Origin: Methylobacterium nonmethylotrophicum
GTDB taxonomy: Bacteria > Pseudomonadota > Alphaproteobacteria > Rhizobiales > Beijerinckiaceae
NCBI RefSeq assembly: GCF_004745635.1
Contig: NZ_SRLB01000025.1
Location: 26,045 to 90,044, forward strand
DNA length: 64,000 nt
Direction of reading: 5' to 3'
Shown: in pieces, positions 45,665 to 54,917 of the stretch
How positions within the stretch are numbered: position 1 is the stretch's first letter
Layout: each line of letters opens with the position of its first letter
The notes under the pieces: model-generated
Told to the model about the DNA's origin: nothing
Database searches by the model: none
Seen by the model: only the letters and a program-made list of their open reading frames with translations
Translations under genes and position numbers: made by a program

Positions 45665-46606
45665 ATGTTCCATATCGGTCGCGACGGCTGGCTGTTCCTG
45701 ACCGTCGGGACCAACCGCGCCGCCGACCTCTACGACAACACCCGGCCGGTGTGGCGGATGCTGCGGGATTGGCGCAGGCTGCTGCTGGCGCGGGCGGACC
45801 GGACGGAGCGGCTCGGCATCCGCTACCTGCACCTGTCCTCGCCCGAGAAGCTGAGCGTCTATGACCAGAAGTTCTTCGGCGCAGGCCCGGTGCGGGCGGC
45901 GCGCTCGCCGACGCGGCGCCTGGGGCGGCTCCTGCGCCTGACCGCCTCCGGGCGGCGCCTGTGGGTCGACGCCCTCACACCCCTGCGGCACCAGCGCGAC
46001 GACGCGGACCTGTACTTCCGAACCGACACGCACTGGACCTCGGCGGGAACCTTCGTCGCCTACCGGGCGATCTGCGACGCCTGCGGCGCGGCGGCGATCA
46101 CCGACATGCTGGCGACGTGCCCGGCCTACACCGTCACGCGGTTCATGGATCTCGGCGAGAAGCTGCAATACCCGGTCCCTGAGACCAGCACCGTCCACGA
46201 TATCCGGCAGCGTGCCCGGATCGCAGCGCAGAACCGCCTCCACGCGCTGGCCGAGCGCCAACCGGAACTCAACCTCCACACCGGCATCTATGTCGGCTTC
46301 CGGAACGACGACCCGGCGGCGGATCCGCGCACGCTGGTGCTGTTCGGGTCGTCCTACTCGGGCTATGGCCGCATCGGGCTCACCAGCATGCTCGCCGAGA
46401 CGTTCCGCTGCGTGCACTTCGTCTGGTCGGCGGAGATCGACTGGACCCTCGTCGAGCGTCTGCGTCCGGACATCCTGCTCACCGAATCCGCCGAGCGCTA
46501 CATGGCGCGTCTGCCCGACGACGGGTTCGCGGTCGAGCGCTTCGCGGACGAGAAGATCACCCGGCTCCTGGCGGAGCGCCCGGATCTCGCGGTTCCTAAT
46601 CCGTGA
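45665..46606 (+). CDS. AlgX/AlgJ-like SGNH-fold protein
   Basis: A 313-residue protein with features of the AlgX/AlgJ (SGNH-like) acetyltransferase superfamily: GRDGWLFLTVGTN near the N-terminus, DLYFRTDTHWTSAGTFVAY (the Asp-x-His-Trp catalytic motif) and VLFGSSYSGYGRIGLTSMLA (the Ser block). Members O-acetylate cell-surface polysaccharides such as alginate. No signal peptide is apparent, and no polymer genes are adjacent, so its polymer is unknown. It runs 11 bases into the convergent purU gene. Confidence 0.75.
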   Translation: MFHIGRDGWLFLTVGTNRAADLYDNTRPVWRMLRDWRRLLLARADRTERLGIRYLHLSSPEKLSVYDQKFFGAGPVRAARSPTRRLGRLLRLTASGRRLWVDALTPLRHQRDDADLYFRTDTHWTSAGTFVAYRAICDACGAAAITDMLATCPAYTVTRFMDLGEKLQYPVPETSTVHDIRQRARIAAQNRLHALAERQPELNLHTGIYVGFRNDDPAADPRTLVLFGSSYSGYGRIGLTSMLAETFRCVHFVWSAEIDWTLVERLRPDILLTESAERYMARLPDDGFAVERFADEKITRLLAERPDLAVPNP

Positions 46607-47459
46607 ACACCACCGTCTTGCGGCCGTTGGCGATCACCCGGTCCTCCAGCACGTAGCGCACCGCGCGGGCCAGCACCCGGCGCTCGATGTCCCGGCCCTT
46701 GCGCACGAGGTCCTCGGGGGTGTCGCGGTGCGAGATGCGCTCGACGTCCTGCTCGATGATCGGCCCCTCGTCGAGGTCGCCGGTGACGAGGTGCGAGGTG
46801 GCGCCGATCAGCTTCACGCCGCGCTCGTGGGCCTGGTGATAGGGCTTGGCGCCCTTGAAGCCGGGCAGGAACGAGTGGTGGATGTTGATGCAGCGCCCGG
46901 CGAGTTTTTTGGCGAGGTCGTCCGACAGGATCTGCATGTAGCGGGCGAGCACGACGAGCTCTGCCCCGGTCTCCTCGACGAGCCGCCACAGGGCGGCCTC
47001 CTGCTGCGGCTTGGTCTCGGGCGTGATCGGCAGGTGGTGGAACGGCACGCCGGCGAGGTCGGCCGCGCCGTAGGTCTCGCGCGGGTAGTTCGCCACGACG
47101 GCGCAGACCTCCATCGGCAACTCGCCGATGCGCCAGCGGTAGAGGAGGTCGTTCAGGCAGTGGTCGAAACGGGAGACGAGCAGCATCACCCGCCGCCGCT
47201 CGGCCCGGTCGCGCAAGGTCCAGTCCATGCCGAAGCGCTGCGCCACCGCCGCGAAGCCCTCGGCCAGCGTCTCTCGCCCCGGCTCGCCCCGCACCGGGTT
47301 GAACACGAGGCGCATGAAGAAGCGGCCGGTCTCGACGTCGTCGAATTGCTGCGCGTCGAGGATGTTGCAGCCGGCCTCGAACAGGTAGGCCGAGACGCCG
47401 GCCACGATCCCCGGGACGTTGGTGCAGGAGAGGGAGAGGACGTAGGAGGGGGTGGTCAT
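46596..47459 (-). CDS. purU: Formyltetrahydrofolate deformylase
   Basis: PurU hydrolyses 10-formyltetrahydrofolate to formate and tetrahydrofolate, balancing the one-carbon folate pool, which matters in methylotrophs. Residues about 5-80 form an ACT regulatory domain (YVLSLSCTNVPGIVAGVSAY), and the C-terminal hydrolase domain carries INIHHSFLPGFKGAKPY with its catalytic His and GDLDEGPIIEQD with the Asp. The 287-residue length is normal. It overlaps the end of the AlgX-like gene by 11 bases. Confidence 0.96.
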   Translation of the reverse strand: MTTPSYVLSLSCTNVPGIVAGVSAYLFEAGCNILDAQQFDDVETGRFFMRLVFNPVRGEPGRETLAEGFAAVAQRFGMDWTLRDRAERRRVMLLVSRFDHCLNDLLYRWRIGELPMEVCAVVANYPRETYGAADLAGVPFHHLPITPETKPQQEAALWRLVEETGAELVVLARYMQILSDDLAKKLAGRCINIHHSFLPGFKGAKPYHQAHERGVKLIGATSHLVTGDLDEGPIIEQDVERISHRDTPEDLVRKGRDIERRVLARAVRYVLEDRVIANGRKTVVFTD

Positions 47460-47529
47460 GAGCGCTCGGGCCGCCGGCTTGCAAGGACGGTCCCGCCCTA
47501 AGCGATCCGGGCGGGGAGGTGAAGCCTTG

Positions 47530-49398
47530 CTACCCCTCCGCCTCCAGCTCCCCGCTCACCTCCAGCCACTCCTCCTCGGCCGTTCCCAAGGCCGATGCGG
47601 CCTCCGCGCGCATGCGGGCGAGCTCGCCGGCCTTCGTCGCGTCGGTGCGGAAGGCGGTGCCGTCGGCGAGCGCCGCGTCGATCTTGGCGATGGCGGCCGA
47701 GAGCTTCGCCATGCGCGCCTCCACGGCCTCGAGCTTGCGGCGCAACGGCGCGAGCGCCGCCCGGCGCTCGGCGTTGGAGCGGCGCTCCACCGCCTTCATG
47801 CCGCCCGACGGCTCCGGAGCCTTCGCGCCCTCCGTTTCCGGGCCGGCGAGCACCAGGCGGCGGTAATCGTCCATGTCGCCGTCGAAGGGCTTCACGGTGC
47901 CGTTGCGCACGAGCCAGAGCCGGTCGGCGCAGGCCTCGACCAGGAAGCGGTCGTGGCTCACCAGGATCACGGCGCCCTCGTAGTCGTTGATCGCCTCGAC
48001 CAGCGCCTGGCGGCTCTCGATGTCGAGGTGGTTGGTCGGCTCGTCGAGGATCAGGAGGTGCGGGCCGTGGAAGGCGGCCAGGCCCATCAGGAGCCGCGCC
48101 TTCTCGCCGCCGGAGAGCTGCGAGACCGGGGTGTCGGCCTTGTGGCCGGGGAATCCAAGGCGGGCGGCGGCCGCGCGGGCACGGGCCTCCGGCACGTCCG
48201 GCATCAGGTCGCGGACATGGGCGTAGGCGCTCTCGGCGGGCCTCAGCTCGTCGAGCTGGTGCTGGGCGAAATAGGCGACGTTCATCTTGCCCCAGCGCCG
48301 CACCTCGCCCGAGAGCGGCTCGAGCCGGCCGCCGATGAGCTTGCAGAAGGTCGACTTGCCGTTGCCGTTGGCCCCCAAGAGCGCCACCCGGTCGTCGGGG
48401 GCGAGCGTCAGGTTGAGGCCGGTCAGCACCGTGCGGTCCGGATAGCCGGCCTGGACCCGCTCCATCGCGACGAGGGGCGGGGACAGCGCCCGCTCCGGGC
48501 TCGGCAGGTGGATCACCGGCACGTCGTCCTCGATGAGCGCCGCGATCGGCTCCATCTTGGCCAGCCGCTTCATCCGCGACTGGGCCTGGCGCGCCTTGGT
48601 GGCCTTGGCCTTGAAGCGGTCGACGAAGCTCTGGAGATGGGCGCGCTCGGCCTCCTGCTTGGCCCGGGCCTTGGCCTGGAGCATGCGCTTCTCGGCGAGC
48701 TGGCGGGCAAACGCGGTGTAGCCGCCGCGATAGAGCGTGAGCTTGCCGCGGTCGAGGTGGAGGATGTGGTCGACCGAGGTGTCGAGGAGGTCCCGGTCGT
48801 GGCTGATGATCAGCGCCGTGCGCGGATAGCGCTCGAGGTAGTCGTAGAGCCAGAGCGTGCCCTCGATGTCGAGGTAGTTGGTCGGCTCGTCGAGGAGAAG
48901 CAGGTCCGGCTCCGAGAAGAGCACCGCGGCGAGCGCCACCCGCATGCGCCAGCCGCCGGAGAAGTCGGCGCAGGGCTTCCCCTGCGCTTCCGCGTCGAAG
49001 CCGAGGCCGTGCAGGATCGCGGCCGCCCGGGCGGGTGCCGAATGGGCGTCGATGTCGACGAGCCGCGTCTCGATCTCGGCCCGGCGCAACCCGTCGGCGG
49101 TCTCGGCCTCTTCCATGAGCCGCGTGCGCTCGGTGTCGGCGGCGAGGACCACCGCGTGCAGGGTCTCGGGGCCGGCCGGCGCCTCCTGCGCCACGCCGCC
49201 GATCCGCGTGCCCTTCGGCAGCCCGATCGTGCCGCCCTCGGTCGGGATCTCGCCCTGGATGATGCGAAACAGCGTGGTCTTGCCGGCGCCGTTGCGCCCG
49301 ACGATCCCGACGCGCGCGCCCTCGGGCAGGGCGAAGCCGGCTTGGTCGAGGATCAGGCGGTCGCCGATCCGGTAGGTGAGGTCGTTCACGCGGAGCAT
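47530..49398 (-). CDS. ABC-F family ATPase
   Basis: A soluble 622-residue protein with two ABC domains and no membrane part. Walker A motifs are GRNGAGKTT (about residues 34-42) and GANGNGKST; signature sequences are FSGGWRMRVALA and LSGGEKARLLMG; Walker B motifs LLLLDEPTNYLDIE and LLILDEPTNHLDIE are each followed by ISHDRDLL or VSHDRFLV. A helical linker between the domains and a C-terminal coiled coil place it in the Uup/YheS group of ABC-F ribosome-associated ATPases. It ends 70 bases before purU. Confidence 0.94.
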   Translation of the reverse strand: MLRVNDLTYRIGDRLILDQAGFALPEGARVGIVGRNGAGKTTLFRIIQGEIPTEGGTIGLPKGTRIGGVAQEAPAGPETLHAVVLAADTERTRLMEEAETADGLRRAEIETRLVDIDAHSAPARAAAILHGLGFDAEAQGKPCADFSGGWRMRVALAAVLFSEPDLLLLDEPTNYLDIEGTLWLYDYLERYPRTALIISHDRDLLDTSVDHILHLDRGKLTLYRGGYTAFARQLAEKRMLQAKARAKQEAERAHLQSFVDRFKAKATKARQAQSRMKRLAKMEPIAALIEDDVPVIHLPSPERALSPPLVAMERVQAGYPDRTVLTGLNLTLAPDDRVALLGANGNGKSTFCKLIGGRLEPLSGEVRRWGKMNVAYFAQHQLDELRPAESAYAHVRDLMPDVPEARARAAAARLGFPGHKADTPVSQLSGGEKARLLMGLAAFHGPHLLILDEPTNHLDIESRQALVEAINDYEGAVILVSHDRFLVEACADRLWLVRNGTVKPFDGDMDDYRRLVLAGPETEGAKAPEPSGGMKAVERRSNAERRAALAPLRRKLEAVEARMAKLSAAIAKIDAALADGTAFRTDATKAGELARMRAEAASALGTAEEEWLEVSGELEAEG

Positions 49399-49495
49399 GG
49401 CCGCGTTGTGGGGGTGGCGGGCGTGGGAGGCAAGGGGCGCCGCATCGGGCCCGACGGTTCACGACGTCGATATGCTCGGAACCTGCAATCATACC

Positions 49496-49614
49496 CGCGA
49501 CCTCATCCTGAGGCGCGAACGAAGTGAGCCTCGAAGGAGGGCTCCAGAGATCGCGGTGGCTTCTGGAGCCCTCCTTCGAGGCTCACTTCGTTCGCGCCTC
49601 AGGATGAGGTCGCG
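49496..49614. repeat. Long near-perfect palindromic intergenic repeat
   Basis: Arms of 53 bp (49496-49548 and 49562-49614) are exact reverse complements around a 13-base loop. The arms contain CGCGACCTCATCCTGAGG, AACGAAGTGAGCCTCGAAG and GAGGGCTCCAGA. The same core, less perfect, sits inside the hicA element at 24849-25065, and a fragment at 12363. No target duplication or terminal inverted repeat like the hicA copy is present here. It lies between the divergent ABC-F gene and the end of the hydroxylase gene. Confidence 0.8.
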
Positions 49615-49651
49615 GCTGGGAGAGAAGAGAGAAGCCGGTGACGGACGAGCT

Positions 49652-51256
49652 CTATGACGCCGTCCCGCCGACCGCCCGGGCGAGGATCGCCGCCGGGTCG
49701 TCGGCGGGCCCGGCGCCCGCGAAGGCCACGAACTGGTCGGGCCGCACCAGGACCAGGCTCGCCTCGTAGCGCGCGAGATCGTCGGAGCCCGGATCCTCGA
49801 CCACCGTCAGGGGCACGCCGAGGGCAGCGGCGTCCCGCGCGAAGGCGCCGGCCTGCCGCCGGCCCTCGCCGATCGCCAGGAGGGTGAAGTCGGGGCCGAG
49901 CGCCTCGTAGGTGCTGCGCCCGTCGGAGAGCGTGAGCGGCGTCAGATGCCGGCCGGCCCGGGCCGCGAAGGCGTGGGAGCCCACGGCGCTCGGGGCGGCG
50001 CCGGGCTCGGCCGGGACGATCGGCGAGCCGGCATAGTGCGGCGCGTAGGCGCCGACCTCCGACTTCGCGCCGCTGCCGCGCTCCGCCCAGGCGGTCGCGA
50101 AGGCGTCGGGGTCGCGGGCGGGGTCGTGGGTCTCCAGGAACTCGCGGTCGTCGCGGATCGCCCGCTCGATGAAGTCCCGCGCCGTCGAGGCGAAGACCGG
50201 CCGGCGCTCCGCGGTGTAGGAATCGAGGAGGGCCGGGCCGGCCCAGCCCTTCAGGGATGCGGCGAGCTTCCAGGCGAGGTTGGCGGCGTCCTCGAAGCCG
50301 GTATTGATGCCGTAGCCGCCATAGGGCGGGTGGCTGTGGGCGGCGTCGCCCGCGATGAACAGGCGCCCGGCGCGGTAGCTGTCGGCGGTGGCGAAGCGCA
50401 GGTCCCAGAAGCCGACATGCTCGATCGCGACGTCGAACGTGGCCCCGACCGCCTCGTGCAGCAGGGCGGCGAAGTCGTAATTGTCGCGGGTGGTGCCGGG
50501 CGGGACGGGGGCGTGGAAGAACCAGGTCGTGCCGAGATCGACCCGGCCGAAGAAGCGCCAGTAGCCCTTCAGCTCCGGATGCAGGACGTTGTAGAACGAC
50601 TTGCAGGGGAAGCGCTCCAGCAGCCGGTGCAGTTCGTGCGAGCGGAAGACCAGCAGCACCATCAGCCGGTCGTGGTCCTGGCGGGTCTGGGTGATGCCGG
50701 CCGCCTCGCGCACGACCGAGCGGCTGCCGTCGCAGCCGACCGCGTAAGACGCGCGCAAGCTCCGCCGCCCCGAGCCGTCCCGCGCCGCGAGGGCCACGCG
50801 CACGCCGGCCTCGTCCTGCGTCACGGCCTCGGCCGACCAGCCGTACAAGGCCTCGATCTGCGGCAGCGCCGCGGCGCGCCGGCGCAACACCGCCTCGGTG
50901 GCGTATTGCGGCAGGCGCTCATTGTCGGTGAAGTAGTAGGGCCGCACCAGCTCGCGCTGGAGCCAGTCGTAGGTGTGGCCGCTCAGAAGCGTGCCGTAGG
51001 CGGTGAGGCCACCGATGCCGTAGCCGCGCGGCACCGTGCGGGCGGCGCGCAGCTCCGCCTCGCAGCCCCAGAAGTGGAAGTGCTCCATCGTGCGCTGGGT
51101 CAGGTTCTGGCCCCGCGGGATCGGCTGCGGCTCGGGATAGCGCTCGACCAGGACGGAGCGGATGCCGCGCTGGGCGAGGTCGATGGCGAGCCCGGTCCCG
51201 ACCGGGCCGCCGCCCACGATGACGATGTCGGCGGAAGGGGAGGAGGCGTCGGACAT
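49652..51256 (-). CDS. FAD-dependent aromatic hydroxylase
   Basis: A 534-residue group A flavoprotein monooxygenase of the phenol/MhpA-like type, using NAD(P)H and oxygen to hydroxylate an aromatic ring. The Rossmann motif is VIVGGGPVGTGLAIDLAQRG; the central ASYAVGCDGSRSVVREAAGI is the DG motif; AGDAAHSHPPYGGYGINTGF binds the flavin. The C-terminal thioredoxin-like domain closes the protein. The ATG at 51256 leads into this signature. It is 14 bases after the MFS gene on the same strand; substrate not identified. Confidence 0.9.
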   Translation of the reverse strand: MSDASSPSADIVIVGGGPVGTGLAIDLAQRGIRSVLVERYPEPQPIPRGQNLTQRTMEHFHFWGCEAELRAARTVPRGYGIGGLTAYGTLLSGHTYDWLQRELVRPYYFTDNERLPQYATEAVLRRRAAALPQIEALYGWSAEAVTQDEAGVRVALAARDGSGRRSLRASYAVGCDGSRSVVREAAGITQTRQDHDRLMVLLVFRSHELHRLLERFPCKSFYNVLHPELKGYWRFFGRVDLGTTWFFHAPVPPGTTRDNYDFAALLHEAVGATFDVAIEHVGFWDLRFATADSYRAGRLFIAGDAAHSHPPYGGYGINTGFEDAANLAWKLAASLKGWAGPALLDSYTAERRPVFASTARDFIERAIRDDREFLETHDPARDPDAFATAWAERGSGAKSEVGAYAPHYAGSPIVPAEPGAAPSAVGSHAFAARAGRHLTPLTLSDGRSTYEALGPDFTLLAIGEGRRQAGAFARDAAALGVPLTVVEDPGSDDLARYEASLVLVRPDQFVAFAGAGPADDPAAILARAVGGTAS

Positions 51257-51270
51257 GGCGGTCTCGGTCG

Positions 51271-52635
51271 TCAGTGGCCGGTGGCGGCGGCGGGGCGGGT
51301 TTGCGGGGCGGGACGTCCGCGGGCGAGCGCCAGGGCGGCGAGCGCGGCGCAGAGCGCCGGCACGGCCGCGACGAGGAAGAGCTCGCCGGTCGCCCAGTGC
51401 AGCGCCAGGAGCGCGCCGCCGACGAGCGGGCCGACGATCGACCCGACCCGGCCGATGCCGAGCGCCCAGCCGATGCCGGTCGCCCGGATCGCGGTCGGGT
51501 AGGCCGCGGCGGCGAGCGCGTTCGAGGCGATCTGGCCGCCGACGATGCAGAAGCCGGCGGCGAAGATCGCGAGCGCCGCCGGCACCACCGCGTGGGCCGA
51601 GGCGCCGATCGCCGCGACGGCCCCGGCCGCCACCAGGTAGGTGAGCGCCAGCGCGCCGAAGGAGAACCGGTCGATCAGCCGCCCGAGGGTGATCGTGCCG
51701 GCCACGCCCCCGACCTGGAGCAGCGAGCCGACGACGGCCGCGACCGGGACCGAGGCGCCGAGGTCGTTCAGCACCGTCGGCAGCCAGTTCGACAGGAAGT
51801 AGAGGTCGAGCAGGCTCATGAAGAACACGACCCAGAGCAGCACGGTCGTGCGGGCCCGGCCGTCGGAGAAGAGGTGGGCCACCGGCATCCCGTCGAGGGC
51901 CGGCTCGTGGACGGTAAAGCGCGCGCCGGGCGGCAGGGCCGCCGCCGGAAACGTCTGCCTGAGGATCGCGGCGGCCCGCGCATCCGCGCGTCCCGAGGCG
52001 GCGAGGAAGCGGACCGATTCGGGCAGCGCCCGGACCAGGACCGGCACCAGCAGCAGCGGCACCGCCCCACCGATCACGAACACCGCCCGCCAGCCGAAGG
52101 CCGGCATCACCGCCGCGGCGATCAGCCCGCCGAGCGCCGCGCCGATCGAGAAGCCGCAGAACATCGTCATCACCATGGTGGCGCGGCGCCGGTGCGGGCT
52201 GAATTCCGAGGTCAGCGCGACGGCGTTCGGCATCGCGCCCCCCAAGCCCAGCCCGGTGAGGAAGCGCAGGGCCAGCAGGGTCGTCAGATCCGGCGCGAAG
52301 GCGGTGGCGAGCGTGCCGAGCCCGAAGGCGGCGGTGCTGGCAACCACGATACGCTTCCTGCCGATCCGGTCGGCGAGGGGGCCGAACACCAGGGCGCCGA
52401 GCATCAGCCCGACGAGCCCGGCGCTGAAGACCGGGCCCAGGGCGCCGCGGGAGACCGACCAGTCCCGCACCAGCTCGGGGGCGACGTAGCCGATCGCCTG
52501 GGTGTCGAACCCGTCGGTGAACAGGACCGCGGCACAGAGGAGGAGGAGCCGGATCTGGGCGCGCCCGACCGGCTGCCCGTCGATGAACGCCGTCACGTCG
52601 ATCGGGCGCGCGGCGGCGCCCAGGGGCTGGTCCAT
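51271..52635 (-). CDS. Aromatic acid:H+ symporter-type MFS transporter
   Basis: A 454-residue, 12-helix transporter. The first helix contains LLLCAAVLFTDGFDTQAIGYVA in the D-G-x-D pattern typical of the aromatic acid:H+ symporter group (PcaK, MhpT), and GPLADRIGRKRIVV is MFS motif A. RALPESVRFLAA is the family's central PESP-like motif. With the hydroxylase and a MarR regulator, it forms an uptake-plus-oxidation module for an aromatic compound. The next upstream gene is the divergent marR. Confidence 0.92.
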   Translation of the reverse strand: MDQPLGAAARPIDVTAFIDGQPVGRAQIRLLLLCAAVLFTDGFDTQAIGYVAPELVRDWSVSRGALGPVFSAGLVGLMLGALVFGPLADRIGRKRIVVASTAAFGLGTLATAFAPDLTTLLALRFLTGLGLGGAMPNAVALTSEFSPHRRRATMVMTMFCGFSIGAALGGLIAAAVMPAFGWRAVFVIGGAVPLLLVPVLVRALPESVRFLAASGRADARAAAILRQTFPAAALPPGARFTVHEPALDGMPVAHLFSDGRARTTVLLWVVFFMSLLDLYFLSNWLPTVLNDLGASVPVAAVVGSLLQVGGVAGTITLGRLIDRFSFGALALTYLVAAGAVAAIGASAHAVVPAALAIFAAGFCIVGGQIASNALAAAAYPTAIRATGIGWALGIGRVGSIVGPLVGGALLALHWATGELFLVAAVPALCAALAALALARGRPAPQTRPAAATGH

Positions 52636-52762
52636 GGTTTCCTCCGGATCTTATGGGCCCGGGCGCGACGGCCCGGATCGTGGGCCCGGGCTGCGCCAGG
52701 CGAGATGCCCGTGCTGCGCCTGGGCACCAGCAGGCTCGCGGACGCGGTCCGGACGCCTCATA

Positions 52763-52782
52763 ATAATCAGACGTCTGATGAT
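52763..52782. promoter_or_regulatory. Candidate MarR operator
   Basis: ATCAGACGTCTGAT is a perfect 14-bp palindrome (52766-52779), extended to a 20-bp near-perfect dyad with one mismatch. It lies between the divergent MFS gene (start 52635) and marR gene (start 52860), in an AT-rich patch. Position and symmetry suit a MarR site controlling both. Confidence 0.7.
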
Positions 52783-52859
52783 TTGTCGATACCCTCGCCT
52801 TGTCGGGCCCCGGCGCACGGCCTATCAGGCAGCGCCCCTCGCTCCCCTCCCGACATTCC

Positions 52860-53360
52860 ATGGCCGGCGATCCCCTGGACGACCTCTACGACCGACCCGG
52901 CTTCATGATCCGGCGCGCCCACCAGATCGCCGTGTCGGTGTTCCTGGCCCAGACCGACGACCTCGGCATCACCACCACGCAGTACGGCATCCTGGTCGTG
53001 CTGCGGCACCGTCCGCGGATCGACCAGATCACGGTGGCGCGGCTGCTCGGCCTGGATCGCTCGACCACCGGCATGGTGATCAGGACGCTGGAGGAGGGCG
53101 GCCTCGTCGCCCGCGTGGTCGACCCCGCCGACAAGCGCCGCCGCAGCCTCGAGCTGACGCAAGCCGGAAGCGACCTCCTCGACCGGCTGGCGGCGCCGGC
53201 CGAGCGCGCGGTGGCGCAGCTCCTCGCCCCCCTCGATCCGGCGGAGCGGCCGGTCTTCCTGGCGCTCCTGCGCAAGCTCACGGGCGCCTTCGACGCGACC
53301 TCCCGGGTGCCGCTCGCCAAGGGCGAGGGCGGTCCCGCACCGTCCTCCGAAGCGATTTGA
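52860..53360 (+). CDS. MarR-family transcriptional regulator
   Basis: A 166-residue repressor with the winged helix-turn-helix: TTQYGILVVLRHRPRIDQIT, VARLLGLDRSTTGMVIRTLE and the wing LVARVVDPADKRRRSLEL. The ATG at 52860 begins MAGDPLDDLYDRPGFMIRRA; a TTG start at 52800 is possible but adds an unlikely leader. It is divergent from an aromatic transporter-hydroxylase pair, and a palindrome lies between them. An aromatic acid is the likely inducer. Confidence 0.92.
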   Translation: MAGDPLDDLYDRPGFMIRRAHQIAVSVFLAQTDDLGITTTQYGILVVLRHRPRIDQITVARLLGLDRSTTGMVIRTLEEGGLVARVVDPADKRRRSLELTQAGSDLLDRLAAPAERAVAQLLAPLDPAERPVFLALLRKLTGAFDATSRVPLAKGEGGPAPSSEAI

Positions 53361-53442
53361 CAGCCGCCCGTCGCCGCGCCCAAGAGCTTGGCCACGAGAG
53401 ATCAACCGAGAGCGCGGCGCGACGGACGCGGGAGCGGCGGAC

Positions 53443-54774
53443 ATGAACGCGAACGAGGCGCGGACGCGCACGCTCCTGCACGAGCGCCGGGCGCTGATCG
53501 GCATCGTCGGGCTCGGCTATGTCGGGCTGCCGCTGGCGCTGGCCGCGCTCCGGGCCGGCTTTCCGGTGCTCGGCTTCGACGTCGATCCCGGGCGGGTCGC
53601 GGCGCTCAACCGGGGCGAGGGGGCGTTCCACCACATCCCGGGCGAGGCGTTGAGCCCGGCGCTCGCGGCCGGCACCTTCGCGGCGACCGGCGACATGGCG
53701 CGGCTCCACGAGCCCGACGCGGTGCTGATCTGCGTGCCGACGCCGCTCACCCGCCACCGCGAGCCGGACCTGTCCTACGTCGAGGCCACCGCCCGGGCGA
53801 TCGCCGCGGCCTTGCGGCCGGGCCAGCTCGTGGTGCTCGAATCGACCACCTATCCGGGCACCACCGCCGAGGTGATGCGGCCGATCCTGGAGGCGGGGGG
53901 CCTGCGCTCAGGCACCGACTTCTTCCTCGCCTACTCGCCGGAGCGCGAGGATCCTGGCAACGGGGAGTTCGACACCGCCCGCATCCCCAAGGTGGTGGGG
54001 GCGGACGATCCGGCCGCCCGCGGCCTGGCGGAGGCGCTCTACGGGGCACTCGTGGTGCGCACCGTGCCGGTCTCCTCCGCCGCCGCCGCGGAGGCGGTGA
54101 AGCTCACGGAAAACATCTTCCGGTCGGTCAACATCGCCCTCGTGAACGAGCTGAAGCTCGTCTACGACGCGATGGGCATCGACGTCTGGGAGGTGATCCA
54201 GGCGGCGGCCACCAAGCCCTTCGGCTTCATGCCGTTCCAGCCCGGGCCGGGCCTGGGGGGCCACTGCATCCCGATCGACCCGTTCTACCTCGCCTGGAAG
54301 GCGCGGGAATTCGACGTGCCGGCCCGGTTCGTCGAGCTCGCCGGCGAGGTCAACACGCGCATGCCCTACCACGTGGTCGAGCGCCTCGCGGCCGCCGTCG
54401 ACCGGACCGGCCGGGCCTTCTCGGGCGCGACGGTGCTGGTGCTGGGCCTCGCCTACAAGCGCAACGTCGAGGACACCCGCGAGAGCCCGGCCCTCAAGCT
54501 GATCCGGCTGATCGAGGCGCGGGGCGCGCGCACCCGCTACCACGACCCCCTGGTGCCGGTGCTGCCCCCGACCCGCGAGCACCCGGAACTCGCCGGGCGG
54601 CGATCGGACGACCTGACCCCCGAGACCCTGCGGGCGGCGGACGCCGTGCTGATCGCCACCGACCATGACGGCGTCGATTACCGGCTCGTGGCGGCCCATG
54701 CGCGGCTCGTCGTCGACACCCGCAACGTCATGGCCCGGCATGGACTAACAGGAACGACGATCGTGAAGGCGTAA
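53443..54774 (+). CDS. UDP-sugar dehydrogenase, WbpA/UDP-N-acetylglucosamine type
   Basis: A 443-residue NAD-dependent enzyme oxidising the C6 of a UDP-hexose to a uronic acid for surface polysaccharides. The Rossmann motif is IGIVGLGYVGLPLALA; LLESTTYPGTTAEV-like VVLESTTYPGTTAEV marks the WbpA (UDP-GlcNAc) subgroup; the catalytic Cys275 lies in GPGLGGHCIPIDPFYLAW; and VLVLGLAYKRNVEDTRESPA is the second dinucleotide-like domain. The exact sugar cannot be read from sequence. Confidence 0.93.
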   Translation: MNANEARTRTLLHERRALIGIVGLGYVGLPLALAALRAGFPVLGFDVDPGRVAALNRGEGAFHHIPGEALSPALAAGTFAATGDMARLHEPDAVLICVPTPLTRHREPDLSYVEATARAIAAALRPGQLVVLESTTYPGTTAEVMRPILEAGGLRSGTDFFLAYSPEREDPGNGEFDTARIPKVVGADDPAARGLAEALYGALVVRTVPVSSAAAAEAVKLTENIFRSVNIALVNELKLVYDAMGIDVWEVIQAAATKPFGFMPFQPGPGLGGHCIPIDPFYLAWKAREFDVPARFVELAGEVNTRMPYHVVERLAAAVDRTGRAFSGATVLVLGLAYKRNVEDTRESPALKLIRLIEARGARTRYHDPLVPVLPPTREHPELAGRRSDDLTPETLRAADAVLIATDHDGVDYRLVAAHARLVVDTRNVMARHGLTGTTIVKA

Positions 54775-54917
54775 AACCGGGGAAAAACCGCTGCCTGATC
54801 GGCACATGACCCGGGTGCAACACCCGCCGCGCCCTGGCGAGCGCGGCCGCGGCGGGCTAAGAACGCGGGCGACACCGCGGCCGTTCGCGGGATCGAGGCG
54901 GGATCGAGGACAGCGTC

